A stretch of DNA of 64,000 bases from CAIVVT01 sp963823095 (GTDB lineage: Bacteria; Acidobacteriota; Terriglobia; Bryobacterales; Bryobacteraceae), in contig CAWGKI010000019.1 of the NCBI GenBank assembly GCA_963823095.1, positions 405,328 through 469,327 on the forward strand, read 5' to 3'. Every line of letters starts with the position of its first letter. Within the stretch, counting starts at the first letter, position 1. The position numbers and the translations under genes were made by a program. Of the stretch, positions 50,032 to 59,515 are shown in pieces. Under the pieces are notes generated by a model. That model did not search any database. It worked only from the letters and a program-made list of their open reading frames with translations, and was not told the origin of the DNA.

Positions 50032-51349
50032 CACGGCAGGCGGCGCCAACGAAAAGGCAATCCTGGTCGCGGTGGAGTTGACGGCTCGCCGCAAGAGTTC
50101 GCCTCCAGCAAGTACGGCACTGTCCGCGCAAGAATCGCTCGCCGAATTGGCCGTTCTCGCGGAAAGCGCGGGCGCCGTTGTGCGCGAGCGCATCCTGCAG
50201 CAAAGGCCGTCGCTCGATTCCAGCACTCTGCTGGGCTCGGGCAAGCTCGCAGAGCTTCAGTCGCTGGTCACCTCGCGTGAGGCCGATGTCGTCATCTTCG
50301 ACCGCGAACTCGGGGGCATGCAGCAGCGCAACCTGGAGAAGGCTCTTGGGTGCCGCGTCGTTGACCGGACGCAACTGATCCTCGACATCTTCGCCCGGCG
50401 GGCGAGAACGCGCGAGGGGCAGCTCCAGGTGGAACTTGCGCAGCTCAACTATCTTCTGCCCAGGCTGACCGGGCGGGGCATTACCATGTCTCGGACGGGC
50501 GGTGGAATAGGCACGCGCGGTCCTGGCGAAACCCAGCTCGAAACCGACCGGCGGCGGATTCACAAGCGGATCAAGCGGCTGGAAGACGATCTGGAAGCCG
50601 TGCGCGGATCGCGCGGCGTGCAGCGCCGCCAACGCCAGGCCGTTCCGCTCCTCACGCTCGCGCTGGCCGGCTACACCAACGCGGGCAAGTCCACGCTTTT
50701 CAACCGGCTGACGACGGCCGGAGTCCTCGTGGACGCTCGCATGTTTGCAACGCTCGACCCGACCGTCCGGCAGGTGACTCTGCCCTCGCGCCGCCGCGTT
50801 CTGCTGAGCGATACCGTGGGATTCATCCGCCAGCTTCCGACGACGCTGGTGAAGGCCTTCCGAGCCACTCTGGAAGAGGTGGTGGAGGCATCGCTGATTC
50901 TGCACGTGATCGATGCCTCGGCCCCCGGGGTCACGGAGCACTGTGCGCACGTCCGCGCCGTGCTGGCTGAAATCGGGGCGGAGAAGACTCCGCAGTTGCT
51001 AGTCCTGAACAAGTGCGACACGCTCGCGCCGGAGCTTGGAGATCGCGATGCCATTCTGTCGCGCTTGCAGGGCGAGGCCGGCGGATTGCCCGCGGTATGG
51101 ATCTCCGCACATACCGGAGAAGGACTGGCCGATTTGCTTCGGGTGATCGACCAGACGCTGCCGGACGATCCAATTGCCCTCGCCGTCTTTCATTTCCCGC
51201 CGGACGAGTACGCGCGCGTTTCCTTTCTGCATGAGTACGCCCAGGTGAGGGTGGAACGCTACGCCGGCGACGGTTGTTATGTCGAGGCTGAGGCGCCTCT
51301 CTCCGTGCGGCGCCGCCTGGTTTCGTTCGAAGTTCCGTCGGGAAAGTAA
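50009..51349 (+). CDS. hflX: Ribosome-associated GTPase HflX
   Basis: About 446 residues. An N-terminal ATP-binding HflX domain (VVIFDRELGGMQQRNLEKAL), then the Gly-rich SRTGGGIGTRGPGETQLE loop, coiled coil, and GTPase domain with G1 AGYTNAGKSTLFN, G3 SDTVGFIRQLP and G4 NKCD. HflX splits stalled ribosomes under stress. The only canonical start before the conserved region is a TTG at 50009, which overlaps hfq by 23 nt; translation is probably coupled, but the exact start is open. Confidence 0.92.
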   Translation: MAKLRRPDTAGGANEKAILVAVELTARRKSSPPASTALSAQESLAELAVLAESAGAVVRERILQQRPSLDSSTLLGSGKLAELQSLVTSREADVVIFDRELGGMQQRNLEKALGCRVVDRTQLILDIFARRARTREGQLQVELAQLNYLLPRLTGRGITMSRTGGGIGTRGPGETQLETDRRRIHKRIKRLEDDLEAVRGSRGVQRRQRQAVPLLTLALAGYTNAGKSTLFNRLTTAGVLVDARMFATLDPTVRQVTLPSRRRVLLSDTVGFIRQLPTTLVKAFRATLEEVVEASLILHVIDASAPGVTEHCAHVRAVLAEIGAEKTPQLLVLNKCDTLAPELGDRDAILSRLQGEAGGLPAVWISAHTGEGLADLLRVIDQTLPDDPIALAVFHFPPDEYARVSFLHEYAQVRVERYAGDGCYVEAEAPLSVRRRLVSFEVPSGK

Positions 51350-51529
51350 ATAGCTTTGGATGTGAACGACGCACAGCCTGTGGAAATCGCTGTGCATAAC
51401 CCTGTGACATACGCTGCATTGGACTGATTTTGGAAGACTTGCGATTCTTACAATTCCCACAGGCTAAAGAAAGACCAACGGTTTGGAATTGTGAATGGCG
51501 GGTGATCAAGGTATTCTTCGGATGAGACG

Positions 51530-52186
51530 ATGAACATCCCGAACGCACTCACGCTCCTTCGGATTTTCTTCGTGCCTGTTTTGGTGGCCCTTCTCGTTCA
51601 GGAGAAGATGCAAATCCAGGTCGGCCCCTGGTATGTGTCCAATGAGTTGGCGGCCCTGGCCGTCTTCCTGGTGGCCGCGTTGACAGATCTGCTGGATGGC
51701 TATCTGGCGCGCCGTTGGAACCAGATTACGACGGTGGGCATGCTGCTGGACCCGATCGCCGATAAGTTGCTGATTTCAGCCTCATTGATCGCCTTGGTCC
51801 AGGTCCATCGCGTACCCGGCTGGATGGCCGTGCTGATCATCGGCCGGGAGTTCGTCGTTTCAGGCTTGCGCAGCATCGCCGCCGCCGAAGGCTACATGAT
51901 TTCCGCCGGGGAATTGGGGAAGTCAAAAATGGTGGCCCAGGTCGTGGCCGTCGCGCTTGTGCTGCTGAGCGTCGACTTTCCGGTCTACGAAACGGCTGCG
52001 AGGGGTTGCCTGTGGGGCGCCATGGCCTTCGCGCTGGCATCCGCCGCCCAGTATTTCAGACAGTTTTGGCGCAAAGTCGACGAGGGCGTCAAGGCGCGGC
52101 GTCGGATGGAACTGCTGCAACTCGAGGGCGAGCGGCGCAAAACGGTGATGCGCGCCTCGGCCGAAGTCGAAAAGAACCGGCTGTAA
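51530..52186 (+). CDS. pgsA: CDP-diacylglycerol--glycerol-3-phosphate 3-phosphatidyltransferase
   Basis: A 218-residue membrane enzyme that makes phosphatidylglycerol phosphate. NIPNALTLLRIFFVPV opens the protein. The CDP-alcohol motif DGYLARRWNQITTVGMLLDP continues to IAD and matches DGx2ARx8Gx3Dx3D. About five hydrophobic segments are present. The C-terminal tail (about 185-218) is charged and extra. The 180-nt gap after hflX holds nothing certain. Confidence 0.92.
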   Translation: MNIPNALTLLRIFFVPVLVALLVQEKMQIQVGPWYVSNELAALAVFLVAALTDLLDGYLARRWNQITTVGMLLDPIADKLLISASLIALVQVHRVPGWMAVLIIGREFVVSGLRSIAAAEGYMISAGELGKSKMVAQVVAVALVLLSVDFPVYETAARGCLWGAMAFALASAAQYFRQFWRKVDEGVKARRRMELLQLEGERRKTVMRASAEVEKNRL

Positions 52187-52190
52187 CCCC

Positions 52191-52293
52191 GTGTGGGGCG
52201 GACCTCCAGGTCCGCGTGGGGCCTCCAGGCCCCGCATGCTCTTCCGGAGCGGGCTCTGGAGAGCCCGCGCGGTCCTGGAGGTCCGCCCCACAC
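52191..52293. repeat. REP-A palindromic element between pgsA and the RodZ-like gene
   Basis: 103 bp. The outer arms are 26 bp with one mismatch (they begin GTGTGGGGCGGACCTCCAGG). Inner hairpins are GGGGCCTCCAGGCCCC and GCGGGCTCTGGAGAGCCCGC. Every hairpin has CTCCAG or CTGGAG at its tip. It starts 4 nt after the pgsA stop and may serve as a convergent terminator. Confidence 0.88.
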
Positions 52294-52310
52294 GGAAACG
52301 GAGCCGCGGC

Positions 52311-53243
52311 TTACTGCTTCGGCTCCGCCGGCCTGCCCCGGTCCAGCAGCCGGTAGGCCCCGTCCCTGTACTCCATTGCGCGAACCTCTCCTTTGGCCCC
52401 GATCGGTGGAAGGGCCTGACCGTCGACTTTGACCGCGACGTCGCCCGAACTGCCAAATTGCAGACGCACCACCCCACCGCCTTCCACGATCCGGACATCG
52501 CCCGCGCGTAAGGTGATCGCCAGAAACTGCTTGCCATTGCGCCAGCCGCTGACCCAACTATCGCCAATCGCGCGGATTTCAATCGAGCCATGCGGCTTCA
52601 CGCCGGGAGGGGGAGCGTCAACTTGGGGCGCCGTTGAACCGCTAGGTTGCGACTGTGCGACGCCAGATTCAACGGCCGGAAGAGCGGCGGCCGAGGGAGG
52701 GGTCGCCTGGGCTTGAGTGACGTTCGGCGGTGAGGCGGCAGGTGGCCTTGCCGCAGGCTGGGTCTGGGGTGCGGGCTGAGCGCGCCGGGACGCCACGGAC
52801 CGCCAATTCTCGTCGAGGAATCGTTGGCCCCATCTCTGCCAGGAGAAATAGACGATCGAGCACAGGACCAGCACGGCTGCCAAACCGGACAGGCGGACCA
52901 TCCAACGCCGCGTCTCTTCGCGCAGATTCGTGCGCCCGGTGGGCAAGGGCGGAACTTCAGGCTTGAAGTCGCGGATCCTCGCCTCGCGTTCCGCAGTTTC
53001 GGCCCGCTCGTCCGCGAGCGATCGCTCGATCTCCGGGCGGACCACCGATTCGGGCAGCTCCAGCAAGGCGGCGTATTGGCGCAGGAAACTGCGGTAAAAG
53101 AACCTTCCGGGGAACTCCTCCGGCCTGTCGGCCTCGATCGCTTCGAAGAACATCGCGCGAATGCGTGTCCGGCCAGCTAGTTCCGCAATGGAAAGCCCCT
53201 TCTTCTCCCGCTCGGCGCGAAGCTGCTGGCCCAATGTTTGCAT
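52311..53243 (-). CDS. RodZ-like helix-turn-helix membrane protein
   Basis: 310 residues. The N-terminal HTH_25 domain is QTLGQQLRAEREKKGLSIAE, then FYRSFLRQYA. A single membrane segment (about 122-142) and a Pro/Ala/Gln-rich linker (about 160-215) follow. The C-terminal periplasmic domain is DUF4115-like, with EIRAIGDSWVSGW and LRAGDVRIV. RodZ links MreB to the cell-wall elongation machinery; here the role is assigned by architecture only. Confidence 0.88.
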   Translation of the reverse strand: MQTLGQQLRAEREKKGLSIAELAGRTRIRAMFFEAIEADRPEEFPGRFFYRSFLRQYAALLELPESVVRPEIERSLADERAETAEREARIRDFKPEVPPLPTGRTNLREETRRWMVRLSGLAAVLVLCSIVYFSWQRWGQRFLDENWRSVASRRAQPAPQTQPAARPPAASPPNVTQAQATPPSAAALPAVESGVAQSQPSGSTAPQVDAPPPGVKPHGSIEIRAIGDSWVSGWRNGKQFLAITLRAGDVRIVEGGGVVRLQFGSSGDVAVKVDGQALPPIGAKGEVRAMEYRDGAYRLLDRGRPAEPKQ

Positions 53244-53592
53244 ATGATTAGGAAGCAGAGGCCTTGCCTATCTGGTAGCATACCTCAAATAGGCCGCCGG
53301 CCCTTGCAGGGACGCGCGGCTGCTACAGTGAAACGGAGAGAGCCGATCCGGCTCCGGGACGCGAACCCTTGCAGGAAAGCGCAGAAGTCTCTCAATTCAA
53401 ATCCGGTGAAACGATCTGGGCCGATCCCTCCGAATTCCCCAGCGGAAGTCATTCGTTCCAGGACGCCCTCCGGACCCTTCCATCACCCGGGTCGGGGCCG
53501 CGAATCTCTGCCCCGGATGCCAATCCGCCTCAGTCAGGACCCTGTGCCGCGGCGAGGATTTTCTTTATCGCACCACCGAGAGGCTGTTCCTG
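53244..53592 (+). other. Gap upstream of the methyltransferase, partly coding-like
   Basis: 349 bases between divergent genes. From about 53491 the methyltransferase frame reads AANLCPGCQSASVRTL, which with CKECR after 53593 forms a four-Cys zinc ribbon typical of this family. No ATG, GTG or TTG occurs in that frame between the stop at 53407 and 53593. The true start may therefore lie beyond another frameshift. Confidence 0.5.
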
Positions 53593-54459
53593 ATGGTCGA
53601 GTGCAAGGAGTGCCGGATGATCCGGCTCTATCCTCGGCCGGACCCCGAAGAACTCCGCCACTTCTACCCTCTCGAAGAACGGACGGACGGCCATTCACCG
53701 GGCTTCTGGCGGAAACTGCTTCGGCGGTTCATGTTTAGCGACCATGTTCGCTTCGTGCGGCGGGCTCTCGCCGAGGCGCCGGCAGACGGTCCCGTTCTCG
53801 ACGTGGGCTGCGGCGTAGGCCTGTTTCTCCGCGAGTTGAATCTGCCGCAAGAGCGCATGGTGGGGCTCGATTTTTCGCCGGATGCAACTGCGTCTGCCTG
53901 GGGACGCAACGCGGTGCCTACAGTATGCGGAGCCTTGCCCAGCGCTCCGTTCCCTCCCGGCACGTTCTCGGCGATCACGATGTTCCAGGTTCTGGAGCAT
54001 CTCTACGATCCCTCCGTCTACATCCAGGCCGCGGCACAGTTGTTGCGTCCGCAGGGACGTCTGATTGTCCAGGTGCCCAACGCCAGTTCCTGGCAGTTCC
54101 TGCTGCTGGGCGAGCGCTGGAGCGGGCTGGACATTCCTCGCCACCTGCTCCTTTTCCGGCAGTACGATCTGGATAACCTGCTCGACTATTGCGGTTTCGA
54201 AATCGTGCGGCGAAAACGTTTCTCGCTGCGCGACGATCCGCTGACGCTTGCGACCAGTCTGGCGCCAGGCCTGAATCCCGAGGTGCGCCGCGCACGAGGC
54301 GCCGACGAAAACCGGGTGGCCACTGTCGTGAAACACATGCTGTTCGGACTCGTGTGGCTGCTCGCTTTGCCGATTGCCGCCCTTGAATCGACCTGCTGCG
54401 GCGGGGCTAGTTTGACCGTTGAAGCGCGCCTCAAGCACGTCCCGTCCGATCCCTCATAA
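53593..54459 (+). CDS. Class I SAM-dependent methyltransferase with zinc-ribbon N-terminus
   Basis: 288 residues from the first ATG. MVECKECRMIRLYPRPDPEEL is the second half of a zinc ribbon; the first half (CPGC) lies upstream in the same frame, so this start is probably too short. The SAM site is VLDVGCGVGLFLREL, and MFQVLEHLYDP follows motif III. The pattern fits methyltransferase type 11/23 proteins often found with cell-surface sugar genes. A hydrophobic segment near 255-270 is present. The substrate is unknown. Confidence 0.85.
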   Translation: MVECKECRMIRLYPRPDPEELRHFYPLEERTDGHSPGFWRKLLRRFMFSDHVRFVRRALAEAPADGPVLDVGCGVGLFLRELNLPQERMVGLDFSPDATASAWGRNAVPTVCGALPSAPFPPGTFSAITMFQVLEHLYDPSVYIQAAAQLLRPQGRLIVQVPNASSWQFLLLGERWSGLDIPRHLLLFRQYDLDNLLDYCGFEIVRRKRFSLRDDPLTLATSLAPGLNPEVRRARGADENRVATVVKHMLFGLVWLLALPIAALESTCCGGASLTVEARLKHVPSDPS

Positions 54460-54482
54460 GCCGGACGCCCTAGACTGGTCAC

Positions 54483-55376
54483 ATGCTCTCTCGCACCGCT
54501 TCGCTGCTTGCCGCGTTCCTTCTGACCGGCGCTCTCCATGCCGCCGACTTCAACGGCCAGCGCGCTTTGGACGACGTCAAACGCGCCGTGGCGTTCGGAC
54601 CCCGTCCGGCCGGATCCGAGGCCTCGCGCCACATGCAGGAGTGGATTGTCCGGGAGCTGAAGGCGCAAGGTTGGGAGGTGGTCGAAGACCGATTCACGGC
54701 GCGGACTCCGGCGGGAGAGATCGCCATGACCAACCTGATCGCGAAGAAGCCTGGGCTGACCGGCCGCACCGTCGCAGTCTCCGGACATACCGACACAAAG
54801 CGATTTCCGTTCCGCTTCGTGGGCGCCAACGACGGCGGCTCTTCCACGGCCGTGTTGCTGGAGCTGGCGCGCTGTCTGAAGGACCGGACCTTTCGCAACG
54901 ACATCTGGCTGGTCTTCTTCGACGGCGAAGAGGCCGTGCGCGATTGGAGCGAGACCGACAGCCTCTACGGCAGCCGGCATCTGGCCGATGGGTTGGCCTC
55001 CGATGGACGCCTCTCTCAATTGCTCGCATTGATCAACGTGGACATGATCGGCGATCGCGACCTGCACATTCTCGACGAGGATGCGTCGTCGCCCAGCCTG
55101 CGTATCAAGCTGCACGCGGCCGCGGCGCAACTCGGTTACGCGGGGCATGTCGGGAGCCAGCCCTGGGCGGTTGAAGACGATCATGTGCCGTTTCTCAAAA
55201 AGGGCGTGGAGGCCATCGACCTGATCGACTTCGACTATGGTCCCAACAACTCCTACTGGCACACGGCCGAGGATACGGTGGACAAACTGTCGCCCGAGAG
55301 CCTGAAGATTACCGGTTCCCTTGTCGTGGAGATGCTTCGGAGGCTGGAGCCGCGCGAGGGTGGGGCCGGGCGCTAG
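54483..55376 (+). CDS. Exported M28-family metallopeptidase / glutaminyl cyclase-like
   Basis: 297 residues with a signal peptide (residues 1-20, ending LHA). The M28 di-zinc core includes VSGHTDTKRF, GANDGGSSTAVLLELAR, FFDGEEAVRDW, LINVDMIGD and YWHTAEDTVDKLSP. WSETDSLYGSRH after the EE pair is characteristic of glutaminyl-peptide cyclotransferases, so an N-terminal pyroglutamate-forming activity is possible as well as aminopeptidase activity. It stands 23 nt after the methyltransferase gene. Confidence 0.87.
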   Translation: MLSRTASLLAAFLLTGALHAADFNGQRALDDVKRAVAFGPRPAGSEASRHMQEWIVRELKAQGWEVVEDRFTARTPAGEIAMTNLIAKKPGLTGRTVAVSGHTDTKRFPFRFVGANDGGSSTAVLLELARCLKDRTFRNDIWLVFFDGEEAVRDWSETDSLYGSRHLADGLASDGRLSQLLALINVDMIGDRDLHILDEDASSPSLRIKLHAAAAQLGYAGHVGSQPWAVEDDHVPFLKKGVEAIDLIDFDYGPNNSYWHTAEDTVDKLSPESLKITGSLVVEMLRRLEPREGGAGR

Positions 55377-55436
55377 AGAGGTTTCGCCTCTGCCGAGAGC
55401 CGTGGCCGGTTCGCTCGTTACCACAGCCAACGACAA

Positions 55437-56262
55437 TCTCTCCATAACCGGCAGACCGGTCACCCCCGATCATGGCCCCAATCATGGAGATGCTGCGCAC
55501 GTTCCCAGCACCGATCTCTCCATGACCGGCTGACCGTTCACCCCCAACGATGAAATCGACCACTCGTTCCCCAGCACCTAACCGCGAACGAAGAGAGCGG
55601 CCAATACCAGAGAGCGGTGGGCGCGCCCGATGGCCGCTCTTTCCATTCGCGGTTCGGTGCTGGCGGTGACTCCGTGCACAAGGGACGCGAAATCAGCATC
55701 CGCATTTTCAGAGCAACCGCGAACGACAGAGAGCGGCCCCGCTTCAAACGAGCACTTGCTCACGGTCGGGGCTCCGCCCCCTGGGAACGCCGATCTCCAG
55801 ATCGGCTCAATTGCCGCGCCAGCGGCAAGTTGGTGGAACACACCAAGTTCTGGATTCTGGCGCGTCTTGTATTGGCCGCTCTCTTCGTTCGCGGTTCGGT
55901 GCTGGGAGAAGCGGGGCCGCTCTCTGTCGTTCGCGGTTGCTCTGAAAAACTGGCTGCTGATTAAGCGGCGCTGGCACTTCCAGTCGTCGCCAGCACCGAG
56001 CCCCGAACGAAGAGAGGGGTCCCCCAGAACTTTCCTCCGCTTCGCGGTCCTCATTCGGTGCCGCGCCTCCGCTGATTTCCACTTGAGCGCCGAGGCCGCT
56101 TCCTCGGGACCCCTCTCTTCGTTCGGGGCTCGGTGCTGGCCGGTTATTCGTTGTGGGCGGCGGCCGCATCAATTTCCGCGTTGCATTCGAGGTGCTGGGA
56201 GACGGACATGTCATTTTCATGGTTGGGGGTGCACGGCCCGCCGGTCATAGAGACGTCCGTCC
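55437..56262. repeat. Nest of dispersed and inverted repeats (about 0.8 kb)
   Basis: The gap 55377-56331 has no supported gene. 55437-55566 has two direct copies of a ATGACCGGC...CACCCCC unit. 55571-55607 and 55869-55905 form 37-bp inverted arms with one mismatch. 55706-55745 and 55909-55948 form another nearly perfect inverted pair of about 40 bp. A REP-B copy sits at 55779. 55906-56262 is the inverted copy of the 365-bp repeat at 33404. Frames across it (for example 55630-56250) are repeat-derived. Confidence 0.8.
55779..55808. repeat. REP-B half element in the repeat nest
   Basis: CCTGGGAACGCCGATCT followed by CCAGATCGGCTC, identical in core to the copies at 22267, 22844 and 46511. Confidence 0.85.
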
Positions 56263-56331
56263 GATAGCATAGAGTCACATGATGGAATCTGGGCGTGTGC
56301 CGCACCACGCGAGTATGTTCCAAGGAGAAGC

Positions 56332-57252
56332 ATGAAACTCGGATTCGTTACCGCCATCCTGCCCGATCTGGGCTTTGAAGAAGTCGTCGATTTCGCCGCC
56401 GCGACGGGCTACGCCTGCATCGAGGCGATGTGCTGGCCGAAGGGCAAGGCGGAGCGCCGCTACGCCGGCGTGACGCACATCGACTGCGCTGCGCTGACGG
56501 CCTCGGAAGCCGAGCGCCTGGCCAACTATTGCGCCGACAAGAAGGTGACCATCAGCGGTTTGGGCTATTACCCCAACGCCCTTTCGCCGAATGCGGACGA
56601 GGCCAAGGTCGCGGTCGAGCAGATCCATCGCGTCATCGACGCATCGAAGACCATGGGCATCGGCGTCGTCAATACCTTCATCGGACGCGACTGGCAACTC
56701 AGCGTCGATGAGAACTGGCCGAAGATGGTCGAGACCTGGACGCCGATTCTCGAACACGCCAGGCTCGCCGGCGTGAAGATCGGCATCGAGAATTGCCCCA
56801 TGCTGTTCAGCCAGGACGAGTGGCCGGGCGGCAAGAACCTGATGACCTCGCCGGCCATCTGGCGGCGCATGTTCCAGCAGTTCGCCGGCTATGAGTTGGG
56901 ACTAAACTTCGATCCCTCGCACTTCGTCTGGCAGCGTATGGATTACCTGGCGGCGATTCGCGAGTTCGCCACGCGCTTCTGGCACTGCCACGCCAAGGAT
57001 GCCCGGTTGGATCTCGACCGGCTCGACCAGGTCGGGATCATGGCCTACCCGCTCCAATTCCACACGCCCAAACTGCCGGGGCTGGGCGAAGTGAACTGGG
57101 GCAAGTTCTTTTCGGTGCTGGCCGATTCCGGCTACAACGGCGCAGTCTGCGTCGAAGTGGAGGACCGTGCCTACGAAGGCTCGCTCGAAGCCCGCAAGGC
57201 CTCGCTCGTGCAAAGTTTCCGCTACCTCAGCCAGTTCGTCGAGCCCTACTGA
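56332..57252 (+). CDS. Sugar phosphate isomerase/epimerase, TIM barrel
   Basis: A 306-residue AP-endonuclease-2-like barrel. It opens with MKLGFVTAILPDLGFEEVV. Metal-site-like residues appear in GIENCPML, LGLNFDPSHFVWQ, WHCHAKDARL and VCVEVEDRAYEGS. No signal peptide is present, so it is cytoplasmic, unlike the Tat-type relative at 29373. AGGAGAAGC lies just before the ATG. The likely role is isomerisation or epimerisation in sugar or inositol catabolism; the substrate is unknown. Confidence 0.87.
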   Translation: MKLGFVTAILPDLGFEEVVDFAAATGYACIEAMCWPKGKAERRYAGVTHIDCAALTASEAERLANYCADKKVTISGLGYYPNALSPNADEAKVAVEQIHRVIDASKTMGIGVVNTFIGRDWQLSVDENWPKMVETWTPILEHARLAGVKIGIENCPMLFSQDEWPGGKNLMTSPAIWRRMFQQFAGYELGLNFDPSHFVWQRMDYLAAIREFATRFWHCHAKDARLDLDRLDQVGIMAYPLQFHTPKLPGLGEVNWGKFFSVLADSGYNGAVCVEVEDRAYEGSLEARKASLVQSFRYLSQFVEPY

Positions 57253-57258
57253 TTTGTG

Positions 57259-57359
57259 TTTGTGGCGCACGCTTCAGCGTGCAGCGTCGACGACTCTTGT
57301 CGACGTCCGGCCAATGGCGGCATGAATGCCGCCACGGCACGCTAAAGCGTGCGCCACAA
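57259..57359. repeat. 101-bp palindromic element (family C, copy 2)
   Basis: Inverted ends start TTGTGGCGCACGCTTCAGCG and pair with GCACGCTAAAGCGTGCGCCAC-type sequence with few mismatches. The inner stem GTCGAC-GACTCTT-GTCGAC and GGCCAATGGCGGCAT follow the same plan as 45771. It begins 6 nt after the epimerase stop. Confidence 0.82.
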
Positions 57360-57466
57360 CGGGGGCTGAGCTTGCCGTTCGGATGAACTGGTGGGATCTT
57401 CTTAAGCGCCGGTAACGGCTGCTCTTTGATCGGTCCGCCAAGTCGTTCGGAGGTCGTCAAGACATC

Positions 57467-58874
57467 ATGTTCCACTCACTCGCGCGCAATCGGGTTCCTG
57501 CTGCTGGACCTTCTCGCCGCTCAGTCGCGCGCCGAGACCAAGCTGAAGGTCCATATGGACCAGGTGCTTCAGCCGGATTACCTCGGCGTGAACCAGGTCT
57601 ACCATGGCTTCGCGTTCATGCCCGAAAACGAAGCGCGCGGAATGAATGACGCCGATCGGGCGCGCGAGTTCGACCGCGTTGCGGAGATGCGTCTCAACAT
57701 CGCGCGTACCTGGTTCCGGCCCGACTGGAGCAACGGCGAATCGCTCGCGAATCCCGCCGATTGGGATTCTCCCAAGATGCGCGCCTTCTACAAATGGCTG
57801 GCTGCGATGCAGCAGCGCAACGTCGATGTCGCGCTCCAAGCGGGCTGGTGGTTCACTCGCGACACATACTTCGGCTATCCCTCGCCCGATCCGGCGCGAG
57901 ATATGGAGCGCTTCTCGCGCTGGGTTAGCGACTCGGTCCACGAGATCGTCGAGAAGCGCGGCTTCCACAACGTCAAGTACCTGATCCTGCTCACCGAGCC
58001 GACCTCATACGAGACCGGCCACGTGCCCAAGGGCGAGACGCAGTGGTCCTATTACGTGAAGATGATGCATGCCGTGGACCGGCAACTGCGCGCCGACGGC
58101 CGTCGCAATCTGGTGAAGCTGGTGGGTCCGAATAAATCCTACGGCGGGAGTCATCTTAAAGAAGCCGCTGCCGAGTTGAACGACGTTATCGACATCTACA
58201 GCGGCCACGACTACAACAAGCGCGGCTACGACGAGTGGTACGCCATGTGCCGCGCCATGGCGGCGACGGTCGCCTCAACCGGCAAGCCGTTCTGGCTCGA
58301 CGAACTGGGCAAGCAGGACGAAGCCTACCGGCTCACTGCGGACTACGGAAACTACCTGGCGCAGATCATCGCCGCCTCGATCAACGCCGGACTTCAGACC
58401 TCGATGGACTGGCTGCTGTTCGATCAGTTGTACGTCGCCCCCATCGATCGCGGCGACGGCAAGGACGGCTTCCACCTGGGCGTCCACCGCTGGGGCGCCT
58501 GCAAATGGCCGCACGACTCCATCGACGATCCCACCTCGTGCTATCCGCAGTGGGGCGCCGTCCGCATGCTGTCGAAGTATCTCGGCGGCCGGAATGGGAC
58601 CAAGACCTATGTAACCGAGAGCGCCGGCGTCCTGAAGGTCTCGGCGACCTCACCATCGGGCAAGGGCCTGAGCGTGCTGGTAGTCAACACGTCCGGGAAA
58701 CGCCAGAAGTTCTCGGTCAACGTGGCCGGCGGCGAGGTCCAGGGGAAGCTGCACCGCTATCTCTACGATCCTAAGAGGCCGCTGACGCCGCAGCCTCCAA
58801 CCGGTTTCCCCGTACGCGTGCGCGACACGATTCCGCCCCGAGGCGTGGCCATCTACAGCACGCTGCTGCCCTGA
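57467..58874 (+). CDS. Exported glycoside hydrolase-like TIM-barrel protein, probable N-terminal frameshift
   Basis: About 468 residues. Mature part: DYLGVNQVYHGFAFMPENE, NIARTWFRPDW, a candidate acid/base Glu in LILLTEPTSYE and a candidate nucleophile in PFWLDELGKQDE, then a C-terminal beta domain. This is the layout of clan GH-A hydrolases (GH5/GH39-like), but I cannot name the family. The ATG at 57467 has GGAGG upstream and starts MFHSLA; one base must be removed near 57485 to join the hydrophobic signal AIGFLLLDLLAAQ. The unshifted frame only has a poor start at 57426. Confidence 0.72.
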
Positions 58875-59053
58875 ACGAGTCTGTCATTGTTGGCCTCCGG
58901 GCCCAGCCGGTTCGGCGGCCCCAAGGCGGTGCCGGTCAGTAATTGCTACCCGGCGTCCCGCCCCGCCAAGTAGTTCCTTCAGGGTGATGGCACTGCAACC
59001 TGTTGCTTATAAAGGTTGTTCCCTTTGGTGCTTCGCGTGCTCTGCGCAAGATT

Positions 59054-59452
59054 ATGAGATCGCGATTTCTCCCGTGGGCATTCCTCGCCTTTTCGACCGC
59101 ATTGAGTGCTCAGGTTTCCATCGGCATTCAGATCGGAGCGCCGCCTCCACCACGCTTTTACGCGGTGCAGCCGCCTTGCCCGGGACCCGGTTTTCTGTGG
59201 GTAGCTGGCTATTGGTATCCCGTCGGGCATCGCTACCACTGGCATGCGGGTTATTGGACCATGCCTCCTTACGCCGGAGCCTATTGGACGCCTTCCTACT
59301 ATGACGGCGGACGCTTCTTCGGTGGATATTGGGCCGGCAGCCGCGGGCGCTTCGAGCATGACCATCGTTGGGACCGCGACCGCAGGTTCCGCGACGGTGG
59401 CCGCGGTGAAGGCCACGGCAACGGCCATGGCCGCGGCCACGACCGCGACTGA
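59054..59452 (+). CDS. Exported YXWXGXW-repeat protein
   Basis: 132 residues with a signal peptide (MRSRFLPWAFLAFSTALSAQ). The mature part has aromatic repeats of the YXWXGXW type: FLWVAGYWYPVGHRYHWHAGYW, seen as VAGYWYP, HAGYWTMPP, GAYWTP and GGYWAG. The tail is rich in Arg, Asp, Gly and His. Such proteins are common in the envelope of soil bacteria; the function is unknown. I prefer the ATG at 59054 over 59003 because the signal peptide begins there. Confidence 0.8.
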   Translation: MRSRFLPWAFLAFSTALSAQVSIGIQIGAPPPPRFYAVQPPCPGPGFLWVAGYWYPVGHRYHWHAGYWTMPPYAGAYWTPSYYDGGRFFGGYWAGSRGRFEHDHRWDRDRRFRDGGRGEGHGNGHGRGHDRD

Positions 59453-59515
59453 TGCCGGAGCTTGCTTGCTGAGAAGTCAGAAGCAAAGCGAGCGGAGCGA
59501 AGTAGAATAGAGACC

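Noticed and set aside
55630..56250. 206-codon frame, and a similar one at 33396-33743
   Set aside because: Both read through the dispersed repeat and share sequence only because of it; there is no domain or ribosome site.
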